In this document: positions 1-9,244 of the stretch, piece by piece
Layout: each line of letters starts with the position of its first letter
How positions within the stretch are numbered: position 1 is the first letter of the stretch
Assembly (NCBI RefSeq): GCF_002072955.1
Contig: NZ_LPUF01000001.1
Coordinates: forward strand, 2,564,896 to 2,628,895
Length of the DNA stretch: 64,000 nucleotides
Direction of reading: 5' to 3'
Source of the DNA: Methyloprofundus sedimenti
Lineage (GTDB): Bacteria > Pseudomonadota > Gammaproteobacteria > Methylococcales > Methylomonadaceae
Position numbers and translations under genes: made by a program
Notes under the pieces: model-generated
What the model saw: only the letters and a program-made list of their open reading frames with translations
Databases searched by the model: none
What the model was told of the DNA's origin: nothing

Positions 1-573
1 AGTCATATTCGATTGAATCTCGCCAGTGACCTGAAAATTCAGTATAGTTCGTTCTTCAGGGTACTGGCTAAACTGCTGTATTAAGGCTTGCCAATGCTCT
101 GTACTATCAGCGCTTCCAACTAAATAACTTCGTTTTTGCCGGTGATCAACCACTACGGCCCATTGGTAGATTCCAATAGCCATATCCGGCGTATGTTCGG
201 CATCTTGTGCAATTTCAGGTAGTGTTTCTAAATTCCTTGCTAAATCATAGGCAAAGTAGCCGATTGCCCCACCATTGAAAGGAACTTCGGGAAATGCTTG
301 CTGCAAAGGTAATTGTTGCTTAACCAGGGTAAAAGGGTCTAGTTTCGATATACTGCTTTTCCCTGCTTTGGTTATCAGGGTTTGTTTGCCTTTTGTAAGT
401 AAGGTGCAGACAGGCTGGGTTGCAAAAATATCATAACGCCCCTGGCGTTTTTCTGCTGAACCGCTATCTAAAAAAACAGCCCATTCTTGATCTGCTACAC
501 TGGAAAATAATCGTGTACTATCTGATAAATAAGGTAAAGCATAAAGCTGGGAATTTGAACAGGGCGTAGACAT
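1..573 (-). CDS. pabB: Aminodeoxychorismate synthase component I, N-terminal part (cut by window edge)
   Basis: The open frame runs from an ATG at 573 to the window edge, giving the first 191 residues. The sequence resembles the N-terminal domain of the PabB/TrpE family, including a GGAIGYFAYDL stretch near residue 110 that is typical of these chorismate-using enzymes. PabB, with the PabA glutaminase, makes 4-amino-4-deoxychorismate for folate (p-aminobenzoate) synthesis in the cytoplasm. The catalytic C-terminal chorismate-binding domain lies outside the window. TrpE is the alternative, but the start and N-terminal motif fit PabB better. The protein is intact as far as visible. Confidence 0.75.
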   Translation of the reverse strand, partial: MSTPCSNSQLYALPYLSDSTRLFSSVADQEWAVFLDSGSAEKRQGRYDIFATQPVCTLLTKGKQTLITKAGKSSISKLDPFTLVKQQLPLQQAFPEVPFNGGAIGYFAYDLARNLETLPEIAQDAEHTPDMAIGIYQWAVVVDHRQKRSYLVGSADSTEHWQALIQQFSQYPEERTILNFQVTGEIQSNMT

Positions 574-689
574 TAATTGAATTAGACAGATTTCATAGGA
601 GTGACTGAGCGATAAACCATGGTTTGATCGTTACATCATAAGCTACAGAGCATTACGTATAGCTAATATTTTGATTAATATTGCCAATC

Positions 690-1769
690 TTAACAAATAT
701 TACTTTTACAAGCACCCTCTATAGCTAAATAAGCTACCGCAACTGCCGGAGCACAATCGGCAATCTGCATGGCTGTTTTTTGTGCAGTGGTAAGAAATAG
801 TGTATTAAAGTCGCGGTATTCAATACCCAGTCTAGACGCAATTTCCCGGGCTAAAAAACGCCCAACGCCGGCGCCAATAATCCGTTTGTTAATAGTATGA
901 TCTGTACGTAGTAATTGTTGTTCACAGGCTGACTGTATTCTGCAAAGCTGTTGCTCTCGAATAGCATAAGCCAGTTGCAGCCATTGCGCTGCTGGAAAAT
1001 CTTCTACATCACAGCCAACCATACGCGCTAAACGCCGAGTACTAGCCTGCACTGTTTTAGCATGACCATCAGCAGTATCACTTTGGTCATGTCGCTCATC
1101 AAGTTCATTTGTCAGCCTGTATACATCAGCCATGGTTGCAAAATATTCACTCATGACGCCGACTTCTTTGCCCGCAAAATAAACTGATTGGGTAACAGCC
1201 ATTACTGCAGTTCTTACAATTCCTGTATAGACTAACTCACCAGAACTTAAACGTTGAAAATCTGTATAGCCTAAAACATCAAGCTGCTTGTTATGAAATA
1301 ACAATATATCTGTCGTGGTACTCCCAATATCGACCAAGAGCCCCTGCTCTTGTTGCCGGGCCGCATAGGTAGCACTCGCTAGCCAGTTAGCAGAAGCTAT
1401 CTTATCAATGTATTCTGGTGTGACTTGTTGTGCAGAAATAAAACCCAACTGTCCTGCATAAACTAGCAGTGTTTGCTGTTTCAATACCTGCTGAGTAAGG
1501 TCGATTATTTTAGCAACACCCTCTGCTCTATTGGAAAATAAATCAACTAATTCCCCGGACATTGTGATTACATGCAGGGTTAGTTGATGCGGTACTCTAG
1601 CAAGAATATTTGTCAGTGCATATTCTAATTTTTCCAGACCCTGCCACAAAGGACATGGCTCCTGATAAACGGCCATTACCTGACCCTCCGCGCTGAGCCA
1701 GGAGGCCTTCAGGTGGGCACCACCTATATCCCAACCGACAATATCGGTTGGTGCTATATCAGCTTGCAT
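690..1769 (-). CDS. mfnF: MfnF-like protein (H4MPT-linked C1 transfer pathway, hydantoinase/ASKHA fold)
   Basis: The N-terminus GWDIGGAHLKA and the internal DIGSTTTDIL are ASKHA-type phosphate-binding motifs of the TIGR03123/COG1548 family. Archaeal MfnF of this family catalyses a late condensation in methanofuran synthesis; methylotrophic bacteria use the related methylofuran with the formyltransferase/hydrolase complex of the H4MPT pathway. I chose the ATG at 1769 because AAGGA sits 7 nt upstream; an ATG at 1775 and a TTG at 1787 are also in frame. The gene overlaps the end of the ATP-grasp gene, so the two are probably translationally coupled. The exact reaction in this organism is inferred from the family. 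Confidence 0.8.
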   Translation of the reverse strand: MQADIAPTDIVGWDIGGAHLKASWLSAEGQVMAVYQEPCPLWQGLEKLEYALTNILARVPHQLTLHVITMSGELVDLFSNRAEGVAKIIDLTQQVLKQQTLLVYAGQLGFISAQQVTPEYIDKIASANWLASATYAARQQEQGLLVDIGSTTTDILLFHNKQLDVLGYTDFQRLSSGELVYTGIVRTAVMAVTQSVYFAGKEVGVMSEYFATMADVYRLTNELDERHDQSDTADGHAKTVQASTRRLARMVGCDVEDFPAAQWLQLAYAIREQQLCRIQSACEQQLLRTDHTINKRIIGAGVGRFLAREIASRLGIEYRDFNTLFLTTAQKTAMQIADCAPAVAVAYLAIEGACKSNIC

Positions 1770-2778
1770 CTGCATTTCCTTGATCAATACTCACTAGCAC
1801 TTGCTGGCTTCTAATTTTATTCAGTAGCGGGGGCTTGCCAGATAAATTTAAAACCAGTTCTGCGACATTAACCCCTAAAGCTTCATTAATGCCCGCATAA
1901 GAAGTGGTTAAGCGTGGGTTTATTTCTAAAATCAAGTTTTCGCCTGTTTCCGTTTCTATAAAATCTATACCCACATAGCCAAATAATTGTGGAATTGCTG
2001 TCGCTATCTGCTGACAAAGTAATTGATAGCATTGATTATTTTTGTTGTTAATATTTACTGTACAAGCAGATAATATAATTTGCTGTTGTTCACTATGGGT
2101 ATGCTGCTCATTACAACAAATAAAATAGGCTTTTCTCTGGTAAAACAGGCAAGATAAACTGAGTGATTTACCCGATATATAAGGCTGAATAATATAGGAC
2201 TTTTCAGCTAGCAGTCTAGGTACAACGTTTTGCCAGTCATCAGAGGAATGTATTTGATAAACTTGATCACAACCCGCCGAATCGTTTGATTTAATGACCC
2301 AGCTTCCTTGTCGTTGTGCTTGTGAAGAATCATATAAACAACTAGATACACAAGCTATACCAGCATTTTGTAATAATTTTGTGGTCATTAACTTATCTTG
2401 GCATATTTCCACGGCCTGGTGTGCGGAAGTATATAAAAATTTTCCTTGTTTACCGAAAAACCGGCACCATTGCGCAAGAATGCCATCTGTTTCAGGCGCA
2501 ATTAACCAGACGGCATCGTATTCAGATTGCCTTCTGAAGAGCAACGTTTGTAAGCCCTCTTCCTGACTCATCATTACATATTCAATACCTGCCGCTTGGT
2601 TTTCAAGGTTTAAATCAAGTCGCTGATCCTGTAACACCAATAAATTCAAATCTGCTATTGTGCATAAATCGTCAATTAGAGCATTGCGCATTAAATACCC
2701 TTCCTGCAATAATGATGCGGGTAAGGGTTGGTTTATAAAGCCCCCGCCCGTAATAAATTCAAAAACCAATAAACGCAT
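1759..2778 (-). CDS. ATP-grasp protein of the methylofuran/H4MPT gene set (MfnD-like)
   Basis: A 339-residue protein beginning MRLLVFEFITGGG, the usual start of the ATP-grasp proteins found in methylotroph H4MPT clusters. It carries a late IEINPRLTTSYAG segment, the Mg/ATP-binding end of an ATP-grasp fold, preceded by GYVGIDFIET. Archaeal MfnD in this superfamily ligates glutamate to tyramine during methanofuran synthesis, and a similar amino-acid ligation is the likely role here. The longer frame starting at 2850 lacks family similarity upstream of 2778, so 2778 is taken as the start. The start codon lies 1 nt from that of the divergent HisA-like gene. The 3' end overlaps mfnF. Confidence 0.75.
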   Translation of the reverse strand: MRLLVFEFITGGGFINQPLPASLLQEGYLMRNALIDDLCTIADLNLLVLQDQRLDLNLENQAAGIEYVMMSQEEGLQTLLFRRQSEYDAVWLIAPETDGILAQWCRFFGKQGKFLYTSAHQAVEICQDKLMTTKLLQNAGIACVSSCLYDSSQAQRQGSWVIKSNDSAGCDQVYQIHSSDDWQNVVPRLLAEKSYIIQPYISGKSLSLSCLFYQRKAYFICCNEQHTHSEQQQIILSACTVNINNKNNQCYQLLCQQIATAIPQLFGYVGIDFIETETGENLILEINPRLTTSYAGINEALGVNVAELVLNLSGKPPLLNKIRSQQVLVSIDQGNADAS

Positions 2779-2779
2779 A

Positions 2780-3472
2780 ATGCAAATTATTCCTGTCATT
2801 GATATAAAAGCTGGCCAGGTCGTACTTGCCAGACAAGGCCAAAGACACAACTATCAACCACTCTCGACTCCACTTTGCCGCTCCAGTCAAATAGACGATG
2901 TACTTGATGCTTATTTAAATGTCTCTTCATTTACCAGCATCTATATTGCTGACCTTGATGCATTAATGAATGCTGGCAATAATCACGCCTTAATCAATTC
3001 ACTATTCAGCCGTTACCCTTATTTAAACTTTATTATTGATAGCGGCTCGGCTAAGCCGCTTTACAGGCCCCCACATACACAACAATTTACGCCTGTTATT
3101 GCTACGGAATCAATAGTAAAACAGGATTTAGCTAAATTAAAACAAGACTCAGATAACTTCATCCTATCCCTTGATTTTTCAGCTCAGGACACGCAAATGG
3201 GCGAACGTCATTTGTATAAATCACCAGATTTATGGCCTAAACGACTAATTCTTATGACCCTGGGGCTAGTAGGGAAAAATAGTGGTCCTGACTTGATCAA
3301 ATTAGCAGACTATCATCATAACTACCCAGAGCATGATTTTATTGCTGCCGGAGGGGTTCGCCATGTAAAAGATTTATTGCAACTCAAAAAGATCGGTATC
3401 GAAATAGCCCTGGTTGCCAGTGCATTACATAATAGAAGTCTGACAAGCCGTGATATCGAGCAACTAAATTAA
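2780..3472 (+). CDS. HisA/HisF-related TIM-barrel protein (C1 metabolism cluster)
   Basis: A 230-residue protein starting MQIIPVIDIKAGQVV, the characteristic first beta strand of HisA-type barrels, with a late FIAAGGVRHVKDL phosphate-binding segment. The COG1411-type 'proFAR isomerase-related' proteins of methanogens and methylotrophs occur beside methanofuran/H4MPT genes; their reaction is not established, and true HisA would be expected in a his operon, absent here. A frame extending back to 2660 is an antisense shadow of the ATP-grasp gene. Transcription is divergent from the ATP-grasp gene, so each promoter must lie within the other's coding region unless both are expressed from farther upstream. 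It converges on kdsB. Confidence 0.7.
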   Translation: MQIIPVIDIKAGQVVLARQGQRHNYQPLSTPLCRSSQIDDVLDAYLNVSSFTSIYIADLDALMNAGNNHALINSLFSRYPYLNFIIDSGSAKPLYRPPHTQQFTPVIATESIVKQDLAKLKQDSDNFILSLDFSAQDTQMGERHLYKSPDLWPKRLILMTLGLVGKNSGPDLIKLADYHHNYPEHDFIAAGGVRHVKDLLQLKKIGIEIALVASALHNRSLTSRDIEQLN

Positions 3473-3498
3473 ACTGTATAAATTGTGATATGCCAACC

Positions 3499-3624
3499 AA
3501 GGAATGAGTATTTATTAACTTCGACATTTGATAAGGAATGCAATAGCTTTAACTATTGCTGTGCATGACGAAAAAAGCTAAAGCTTTTTTACTCCTACTC
3601 ACAAGTTATTAACGCCTCATTCCT
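3499..3624. repeat. Imperfect long inverted repeat between convergent genes
   Basis: Arms at 3499-3521 (AAGGAATGAGTATTTATTAA and CTT) and 3603-3624 are inverted copies with a few mismatches. They enclose a small hairpin (CAATAG/CTATTG, 3541-3558) and the terminator hairpin at 3571-3590. The right arm touches the kdsB stop codon. The unit of about 126 bp resembles a small non-autonomous element or a nested bidirectional terminator; the sequence does not distinguish them. Confidence 0.45.
3571..3590. terminator. Bidirectional terminator hairpin
   Basis: A perfect stem AAAAAAGCT/AGCTTTTTT with a 2-nt loop lies between the convergent HisA-like gene and kdsB. The A and T tracts make it look like an intrinsic terminator in either direction, although the G/C content of the stem is low. 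Confidence 0.5.
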
Positions 3625-4408
3625 AAGTATTGCTTTTTCCTAGTGACTGAATCATCCGTTGCTCTACTCTTAGTAAGTCTTCTTCCGTATCAACACCAGC
3701 CTCTGGTGCCGTACTGACTTTTGCGACTAATATTTTCTCCCCTTCCCAGAGAATTCTTAATTGCTCAAGCATCTCTATTTTTTCTAGTATGGAGGTTTCC
3801 CACTGCACATAGCGTTGTAAAAAGCCAACTCGATAAGCATACATACCTATATGTCTTAAATAAGTATTTTTTCTAATTAATACATTATCTAGTTGCTGGA
3901 ATTCTTTTCGATCCCAAGGAATAGCAGCTCGGCTAAAATAAAGCGCGTAGTGATATTTATCTACCACGACCTTAACCGCATTGGGGTTAAATATTTCTTC
4001 AGCTAATAATACTTCAGCAGCTAAAGTTGCAACCTCAGCAGTATTTTGTTGGGCTAGAGAGTTAGCTGCCAAAGAAATATATTCAGCAGGAATAAGTGGT
4101 TCATCGCCCTGCAAATTAACAATAATATCCTCTGTATTCCATTGATAAACTGCAGCAACTTCAGCCAATCTCTCTGTGCCGCTATTATGCTGGTCACTCG
4201 TCATTAGCGCATCAAAACCGTAGTTTTTTACTGCATCCAATATTCTTACATCATCAGTTGCAACAACTATCTCTGCTGCTCCAGCTGCTTTAGCCCGGTC
4301 ACAGACATGCAGAATCATCGCTTTTCCGGCGATATTTATTAAGGGTTTTCCTGGTAATCTGGAAGATCCATATCTTGCAGGAATAACGACCTTAAATTCA
4401 CTATTCAT
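3623..4408 (-). CDS. kdsB: 3-deoxy-manno-octulosonate cytidylyltransferase (CMP-KDO synthetase)
   Basis: A 261-residue protein with the N-terminal nucleotide-binding signature VVIPARYGSSRLPGKPL of CMP-KDO synthetases and a central NLQGDEPLIP motif. It activates KDO with CTP before transfer to lipid A, a cytoplasmic step of lipopolysaccharide synthesis. Length is close to the usual 245-260 residues. Its ATG overlaps the stop of the upstream Trm112-like gene by one base (TAATG), so they are translationally coupled, as with ycaR-kdsB in enterobacteria. Confidence 0.95.
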   Translation of the reverse strand: MNSEFKVVIPARYGSSRLPGKPLINIAGKAMILHVCDRAKAAGAAEIVVATDDVRILDAVKNYGFDALMTSDQHNSGTERLAEVAAVYQWNTEDIIVNLQGDEPLIPAEYISLAANSLAQQNTAEVATLAAEVLLAEEIFNPNAVKVVVDKYHYALYFSRAAIPWDRKEFQQLDNVLIRKNTYLRHIGMYAYRVGFLQRYVQWETSILEKIEMLEQLRILWEGEKILVAKVSTAPEAGVDTEEDLLRVEQRMIQSLGKSNT

Positions 4409-4593
4409 TACAATTGTTCAATTTCTTCACGACTTAAAGTTCTTGCTTCGTCTTCAAGCATAACCGGAATATCATCTCTTATCGGAAAAGCAAGACGGTC
4501 TGCTTTACAAATAAGTTCCTGTGCATTCTTGTCGTAAATTAACGGGCTTTTACAAATCGGGCAAGCCAGAATTTCTAATAATTTATTATCCAT
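4408..4593 (-). CDS. ycaR: Trm112 family small protein (YcaR-like)
   Basis: A 61-residue protein [18 protein letters not shown]... with one CPIC pair and the conserved [11 protein letters not shown] segment of the Trm112/UPF0434 family. Eukaryotic Trm112 activates methyltransferases; the bacterial role is not settled. The family normally sits directly upstream of kdsB, as it does here, with overlapping stop and start codons. The protein is complete. Confidence 0.9.
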   Translation of the reverse strand: MDNKLLEILACPICKSPLIYDKNAQELICKADRLAFPIRDDIPVMLEDEARTLSREEIEQL

Positions 4594-4680
4594 TACATTC
4601 TCATAGTATTTTACTGATAGGGATATTTTACTCTATCTTAGTGAATTTCCATGAAACTATTCACAAATATTATATTTTTA

Positions 4681-4707
4681 TTAGCACTCTTGCTTATTGA
4701 GTGCTAA
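4681..4707 (+). promoter_or_regulatory. Perfect CIRCE element (HrcA operator) upstream of rpoH
   Basis: The sequence TTAGCACTC, nine bases, GAGTGCTAA is an exact match to the CIRCE consensus bound by the heat-shock repressor HrcA. It lies 32 nt before the rpoH start codon. A possible sigma-70 promoter (TTAGCA, 18 bp, TAAAAT) overlaps it, so bound HrcA would be expected to block rpoH transcription. hrcA itself is not in the window. Confidence 0.9.
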
Positions 4708-4739
4708 AATCTGTCCATGTTTAATTATTGGAGTCTTTC

Positions 4740-5597
4740 ATGCCTAATTCATTAGCCTTACCTATTACTTTAACAGCTAAGAACTTTGATTCTTATCTAA
4801 ACGTGATTGGTCAAACTAATAAATTAAATACTGAAGAAGAGCGAGCGCTTGCCATACTCTATAGAGATAACGAGGATCTTGAGGCTGCGAAACAACTTGT
4901 TATGGCAAATTTGCGCTTTGTTGCCCATGTAGCACGGGGATACAATGGCTATGGCTTACCTATGAACGATATTGTTCAAGAAGGTAATATTGGTTTAATG
5001 AAAGCAGTAAAGCGCTTTGATCCTGATTTAGGCGTGCGCCTGGTTTCTTTTGCAGTACACTGGATTCGAGCTGAAATACATGAATATGTCATTAAAAACT
5101 GGCGTATAGTCAAAGTTGCCACTACCAAGTCGCAACGAAAGATTTTTTTCAACTTAAGAAAATCCAAGAAACAACTTGGCTGGCTCTCAAAAGAGGAAGC
5201 TGAAGCTATTGCTGCAAATCTGGATGTAGACATTAAAACCGTTTACGAAATGGAAACGCGTCTTGATGGGAAAGATATGGCGTTTGACCTGCCTGAATCC
5301 AGTTCTAGTGAAGAGTCTTATAGTGCACCTGTTTCTTATTTGCAACAGCACAATGCGGATCCAGCCTTATTACTGGAAAGTGCTGACTGGCAAGAACATA
5401 AAGAAGCCCTTTTAAGCAGCGCCTTACAGGGTCTGGATGAACGCAGCCAGGATATTGTAGCCAGTCGCTGGCTAACAGAAAAAAAGATGACATTGCATGA
5501 ACTGGCTGAACGCTATAACGTGTCAGCTGAACGTATTAGGCAATTGGAAAAAAATGCCATGAAAAAACTAAAAGGGGCTGTCAGTATTACCGCTTAA
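4740..5597 (+). CDS. rpoH: RNA polymerase heat-shock sigma factor sigma-32
   Basis: A 285-residue protein matching RpoH: region 2 contains NLRFVAHVARGYNGYGLP and DIVQEGNIGLMKAVKRFDP, and the RpoH box QRKIFFNLRKSKK is present. The C-terminal region 4 helix-turn-helix reads VSAERIRQLEKNAMKKLKG. It directs RNA polymerase to chaperone and protease promoters. I chose the ATG at 4740 because GGAG lies 7 nt upstream; a TTG at 4728 is in frame but has no better site. The gene is monocistronic, preceded by a CIRCE operator and followed by a strong terminator. Confidence 0.95.
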   Translation: MPNSLALPITLTAKNFDSYLNVIGQTNKLNTEEERALAILYRDNEDLEAAKQLVMANLRFVAHVARGYNGYGLPMNDIVQEGNIGLMKAVKRFDPDLGVRLVSFAVHWIRAEIHEYVIKNWRIVKVATTKSQRKIFFNLRKSKKQLGWLSKEEAEAIAANLDVDIKTVYEMETRLDGKDMAFDLPESSSSEESYSAPVSYLQQHNADPALLLESADWQEHKEALLSSALQGLDERSQDIVASRWLTEKKMTLHELAERYNVSAERIRQLEKNAMKKLKGAVSITA

Positions 5598-5611
5598 TTT
5601 CCATTATTATT

Positions 5612-5646
5612 AAAAAACCTTTGTTGCTTATCAACAAAGGTTTTTT
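5612..5646. terminator. Strong bidirectional intrinsic terminator
   Basis: A perfect 15-bp stem (AAAAAACCTTTGTTG and its complement) with a 5-nt loop ends in T6, with A6 at the other end. It lies between the convergent rpoH and fimV genes and can serve both. Confidence 0.9.
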
Positions 5647-5659
5647 GCCCAATTTTTTC

Positions 5660-8149
5660 CTAACTTAATCTGTCTATAATGGTTTGTGCTTCAAGTTTTT
5701 GCGCATCATTACCTTGCGCCAGTACTTCTTGAGCAATCGATTTTGCTGCAGCATCATCCCCCATATCAATATAAGCTTTAGCCAAATCTATTTTTGTCTC
5801 AAATTCATCCATATCTGTTAAATCTGAAACTTCTGTATCATTTTTAACTGAGTCAGTTGTTTCGATAGCTGACGCAGCGGGAACCTCATCAAAATCAAAG
5901 TCAAAGTCAAAATCATTATTTTCAGCTAACTTTACTGACTCAGATCCATTCTTCGGCTCAGTTATATCACTACTGTTAAAATCAATAGTTTCCAGATCGG
6001 ATACTAAATCTGGCTCGTTATTATCCGAGGTTTCTATAGATTCAAACCGACTTAAATCAAAATCAATACTTTCAATATCCTGATCAATTTCGGTAATATC
6101 TGCCTTATCTAAATTCACCTTATTATTTGTATCAACACTATCCACTATAGATAGTGAATTTAAGTCAAAATCAGCTTCAATTGATTTACTATCTTTACTA
6201 TCCGACTTAGATATTGCCTCAGCAACTAACCCTATATTATCATTAGCAATATTATGTGATGCATTTAAGTAATCATCAGGGGGTACACCAATGGCTTCAA
6301 ATTCTGCTTCGCCCTGACCGGTAGAAAATAAAATACAATCTGGAATAAGCTCTTTACCCATTTCTGAAACTTTAGACCAAAAATCAATATCAGTTTGCAT
6401 TCCTAAGGCAACTAACTCATTTGCATAATTCTCAAACCCAACTTTATTTTCACTCGCATAAAATATTTCCAGAAGTTTTAATTTATATTCATCTTTCTCA
6501 GGATGATCTGCAATAGCATGACGCATTAATGCTTCAGCTTGTTGATATCGACCATACGCAAGATATACATCGGTTTCTGAACTTGGGTCAACTTCTGCGT
6601 GATCGGATTCAAATACATCAAAATCACCCGGTGCAAATTCACTTAAAAAAGAGCTTTCACCTACGGCACCAATATCATAAGAGTCATTTTTATCTAGCAC
6701 AGGAAGCGTTATTTTTTCCTGTGTCCCTGCAGCAGATATTTTACGTGCAGATGAAAATATACTGTTTTCATTAATCTCTTCTTCTGTTTGACGCCTACGC
6801 CCAAGCAACCAGCTAAACCCAAAAAGAACTAAAAGCCCCGTACCGAAGTAAAAATAATTAATCCCAGAATCATTATCAGCTTGCCCTTTATCAACAGAAG
6901 TTTGTTTCAACTCTTCTTTAGCTAATGAAACATTTTTCGCAGTATATTCCTGGCTATTAATATCTTGTTCAGCTTGAACAGTCGATTCTATTGATGCGCT
7001 TGGTTCAGCACTTATTGTCTCAGAATTTTCCTGCTCTTCAATTCCCTCTGTATTACCCAAAATATTCTGATCTAAACTCGTATCATATTTTAATTCTGGT
7101 GCAAGTTGCGCATTTTGCATCGCCGCCAGTTGCTGATCTTTAATAGCCATTATTTCTTGCATGATGGCAAATTGTTTTTCCAGATTAGCCAGCCGTTCCT
7201 GTAATTGCAAATTTTCAGTGGCTAAATTTTCCGCCTCAGTAGTATTTGCTGTTAGAGCCGCAGACTGAGCAATTGCATCTTCGCTAGGTGATTCCAATGT
7301 TAATTTAGTGCTGCTATCACTCGCTTCTTGTACCTGTGGTTCTAACTCAGATACAACGATATGCTCTGGTTCCTCAGCAATCCTACCTTCCCAGGCCACC
7401 ATCTGTCTATTAAACTGGCTACGAGCCTGTGCTTTAGATAACTTAATAATCTCAGTTTTTTGGGGAATTTTTAATGTTTCTCCCGCCATTAAAGCATTAA
7501 CATTTTTCTTATAAAATACTGTCGGATTTGCTTTATACAAAGCCATCATCATTTGTTCTACGGAAACATCTTCATACTGATTAACTTTTTCAGCAACTTT
7601 CCACAAAGAATCATTTCTCGTAGTAGGTCCATATTCATCCTTTACTGTCAGGCTATTAAAATCATTTTGCGTGGTAGGCTCAGTCTCAGCAAGGTTGCTG
7701 CTTTTTTGAGGATTAACTGTTGGCACAACCGCCATATCAGTTATACCTTGTTGATAAACAACAGGGGGATCTATTAAAACTGTATACTCTTTATATATTT
7801 CACCATTAGGCCAACTAACTTCTACCAAAAAATCCAGAATAGGTTCCTGCAAAACCTGATCAGATGTTACTTGGATAACAGTTTTTCCATTAGATTTCAC
7901 AATAGGCTTGAATTTAACCTTGGATATAAAGTAATTCCAGGCAATACCTAACTTTTCAAATTGATCTGGCGTAGCCAAATTTACCCTGATATCATCGACA
8001 TGCTCACCAGCACTTAAAGATAAGGCTATTTCAGCATTTAGCTTTTGATTTAAAGTCGAATGTAGTTTTATTTCACCAACACCTAAAGAATGCGCTGCCA
8101 TGGGTGCCAACAAAGACATGGTTACTATGGTTTTAGTCAGTTTACGCAA
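5660..8149 (-). CDS. fimV: FimV/HubP-family polar peptidoglycan-binding protein
   Basis: An 829-residue envelope protein. A signal peptide (MRKLTKTIVTMSLLAPMAAHS) precedes the FimV N-terminal domain (LGVGEIKLHSTLNQKLNAEI), then a LysM-like region (about residues 175-232), a coiled-coil segment rich in Q/E/L (about 300-350), one transmembrane helix (about 428-449) followed by GRRRQ, TPR-like sequence, an acidic linker including a DFDFDFDFD repeat, and the short C-terminal FimV domain (last 40 residues). FimV/HubP proteins organise the cell pole, type IV pili and chemosensory proteins. The position downstream of asd is the usual one in gammaproteobacteria. Confidence 0.93.
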   Translation of the reverse strand: MRKLTKTIVTMSLLAPMAAHSLGVGEIKLHSTLNQKLNAEIALSLSAGEHVDDIRVNLATPDQFEKLGIAWNYFISKVKFKPIVKSNGKTVIQVTSDQVLQEPILDFLVEVSWPNGEIYKEYTVLIDPPVVYQQGITDMAVVPTVNPQKSSNLAETEPTTQNDFNSLTVKDEYGPTTRNDSLWKVAEKVNQYEDVSVEQMMMALYKANPTVFYKKNVNALMAGETLKIPQKTEIIKLSKAQARSQFNRQMVAWEGRIAEEPEHIVVSELEPQVQEASDSSTKLTLESPSEDAIAQSAALTANTTEAENLATENLQLQERLANLEKQFAIMQEIMAIKDQQLAAMQNAQLAPELKYDTSLDQNILGNTEGIEEQENSETISAEPSASIESTVQAEQDINSQEYTAKNVSLAKEELKQTSVDKGQADNDSGINYFYFGTGLLVLFGFSWLLGRRRQTEEEINENSIFSSARKISAAGTQEKITLPVLDKNDSYDIGAVGESSFLSEFAPGDFDVFESDHAEVDPSSETDVYLAYGRYQQAEALMRHAIADHPEKDEYKLKLLEIFYASENKVGFENYANELVALGMQTDIDFWSKVSEMGKELIPDCILFSTGQGEAEFEAIGVPPDDYLNASHNIANDNIGLVAEAISKSDSKDSKSIEADFDLNSLSIVDSVDTNNKVNLDKADITEIDQDIESIDFDLSRFESIETSDNNEPDLVSDLETIDFNSSDITEPKNGSESVKLAENNDFDFDFDFDEVPAASAIETTDSVKNDTEVSDLTDMDEFETKIDLAKAYIDMGDDAAAKSIAQEVLAQGNDAQKLEAQTIIDRLS

Positions 8150-8221
8150 GGCACTCTCCTAATTAAACTTTTTCCATGAGGGGATTTCCCGAATACAGTC
8201 AAATATACCTCTAACTCTAGA

Positions 8222-9244
8222 CTAGATGTAATTTTTTACTAGCTCTTCTGCAATTTGCACACTATTCAATGCTGCTCCTTTACGCACATTATCAGCAACA
8301 ACCCAAAGGTCTATACCTTTTTCATGAGAAATATCTTCTCTGATACGCCCGACAAACACATCATCATTACCAGAAGACTCTGTAACCGCAGTTGGATAAC
8401 CACCGTCCACCCGCTCGTCCATTACTGTAATTCCAGGTGAAGCAGCTAAAATTTCACGTACTTTTTCGACACTGATTTTATCACGTGTTTCTATATGAAT
8501 TGCTTCAGAATGACCGTAAAAAACAGGGACACGTACAGCGGTCGGATTCACAAGGATACTATCATCACCCAAAATTTTCTTAGTTTCCCATACCATTTTC
8601 ATCTCTTCTTTGGTATAGCCATTTTCCATAAACACATCAATCTGTGGTAATACATTAAATGCAATTTGCTTGGGGTAAACTTTAGCCTGCACTGGTTTAC
8701 CATTTAACAATTGTGCAGTCTGATTAACGACCTCTTCAATGGCTTCTTTACCTGAACCGGAAACCGCCTGATAAGTACAAACATTAATGCGTTCTATTCC
8801 CACGGCATCATATATAGGTTTTAACGCAACCAGCATCTGGATGGTTGAACAGTTAGGGTTTGCAATAATCCCTCGCGTCTTATAATCAGCAATTCTTTCC
8901 GGGTTTACTTCAGGAACTATTAAAGGGATATCTTCGTCATAACGAAACTGTGAAGTATTATCAATCACTATACAACCTGCAGCAGCAGCCTTAGGAGCAT
9001 ATCCTTCTGACAGCGAAGCACCCGCTGAGAATAAACCTATATCAGCTTTGGAAAAATCAAATTCAGCTAAATCCTGAACGCTAAGTGAACCTCCGTTAAA
9101 AGGAATGCGCTTACCTGCTGAACGTTCACTGGCTAGGGCATAAACATTATCCACAGGAAATTTTCTTTCTTCCAGGATAGAAATCATCGCCTCACCTACC
9201 GCACCTGTAGCGCCTACGATAGCAACATTATATTTTTTAGTCAT
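8222..9244 (-). CDS. asd: Aspartate-semialdehyde dehydrogenase
   Basis: A 340-residue enzyme with the NADP-binding start [14 protein letters not shown] and the active-site segment NPNCSTIQM, whose cysteine forms the acyl-enzyme. It reduces aspartyl phosphate to the semialdehyde used for lysine/diaminopimelate, methionine and threonine. The start overlaps the end of leuB by 8 nt, placing it in the leuCDB-asd operon. Complete and of normal length. Confidence 0.97.
   Translation of the reverse strand: MTKKYNVAIVGATGAVGEAMISILEERKFPVDNVYALASERSAGKRIPFNGGSLSVQDLAEFDFSKADIGLFSAGASLSEGYAPKAAAAGCIVIDNTSQFRYDEDIPLIVPEVNPERIADYKTRGIIANPNCSTIQMLVALKPIYDAVGIERINVCTYQAVSGSGKEAIEEVVNQTAQLLNGKPVQAKVYPKQIAFNVLPQIDVFMENGYTKEEMKMVWETKKILGDDSILVNPTAVRVPVFYGHSEAIHIETRDKISVEKVREILAASPGITVMDERVDGGYPTAVTESSGNDDVFVGRIREDISHEKGIDLWVVADNVRKGAALNSVQIAEELVKNYI

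Noticed and set aside
2660-2779. Upstream extension of the HisA-like gene
   Set aside because: It is antisense to the ATP-grasp coding sequence and has no family similarity; the barrel begins at MQIIPVID.
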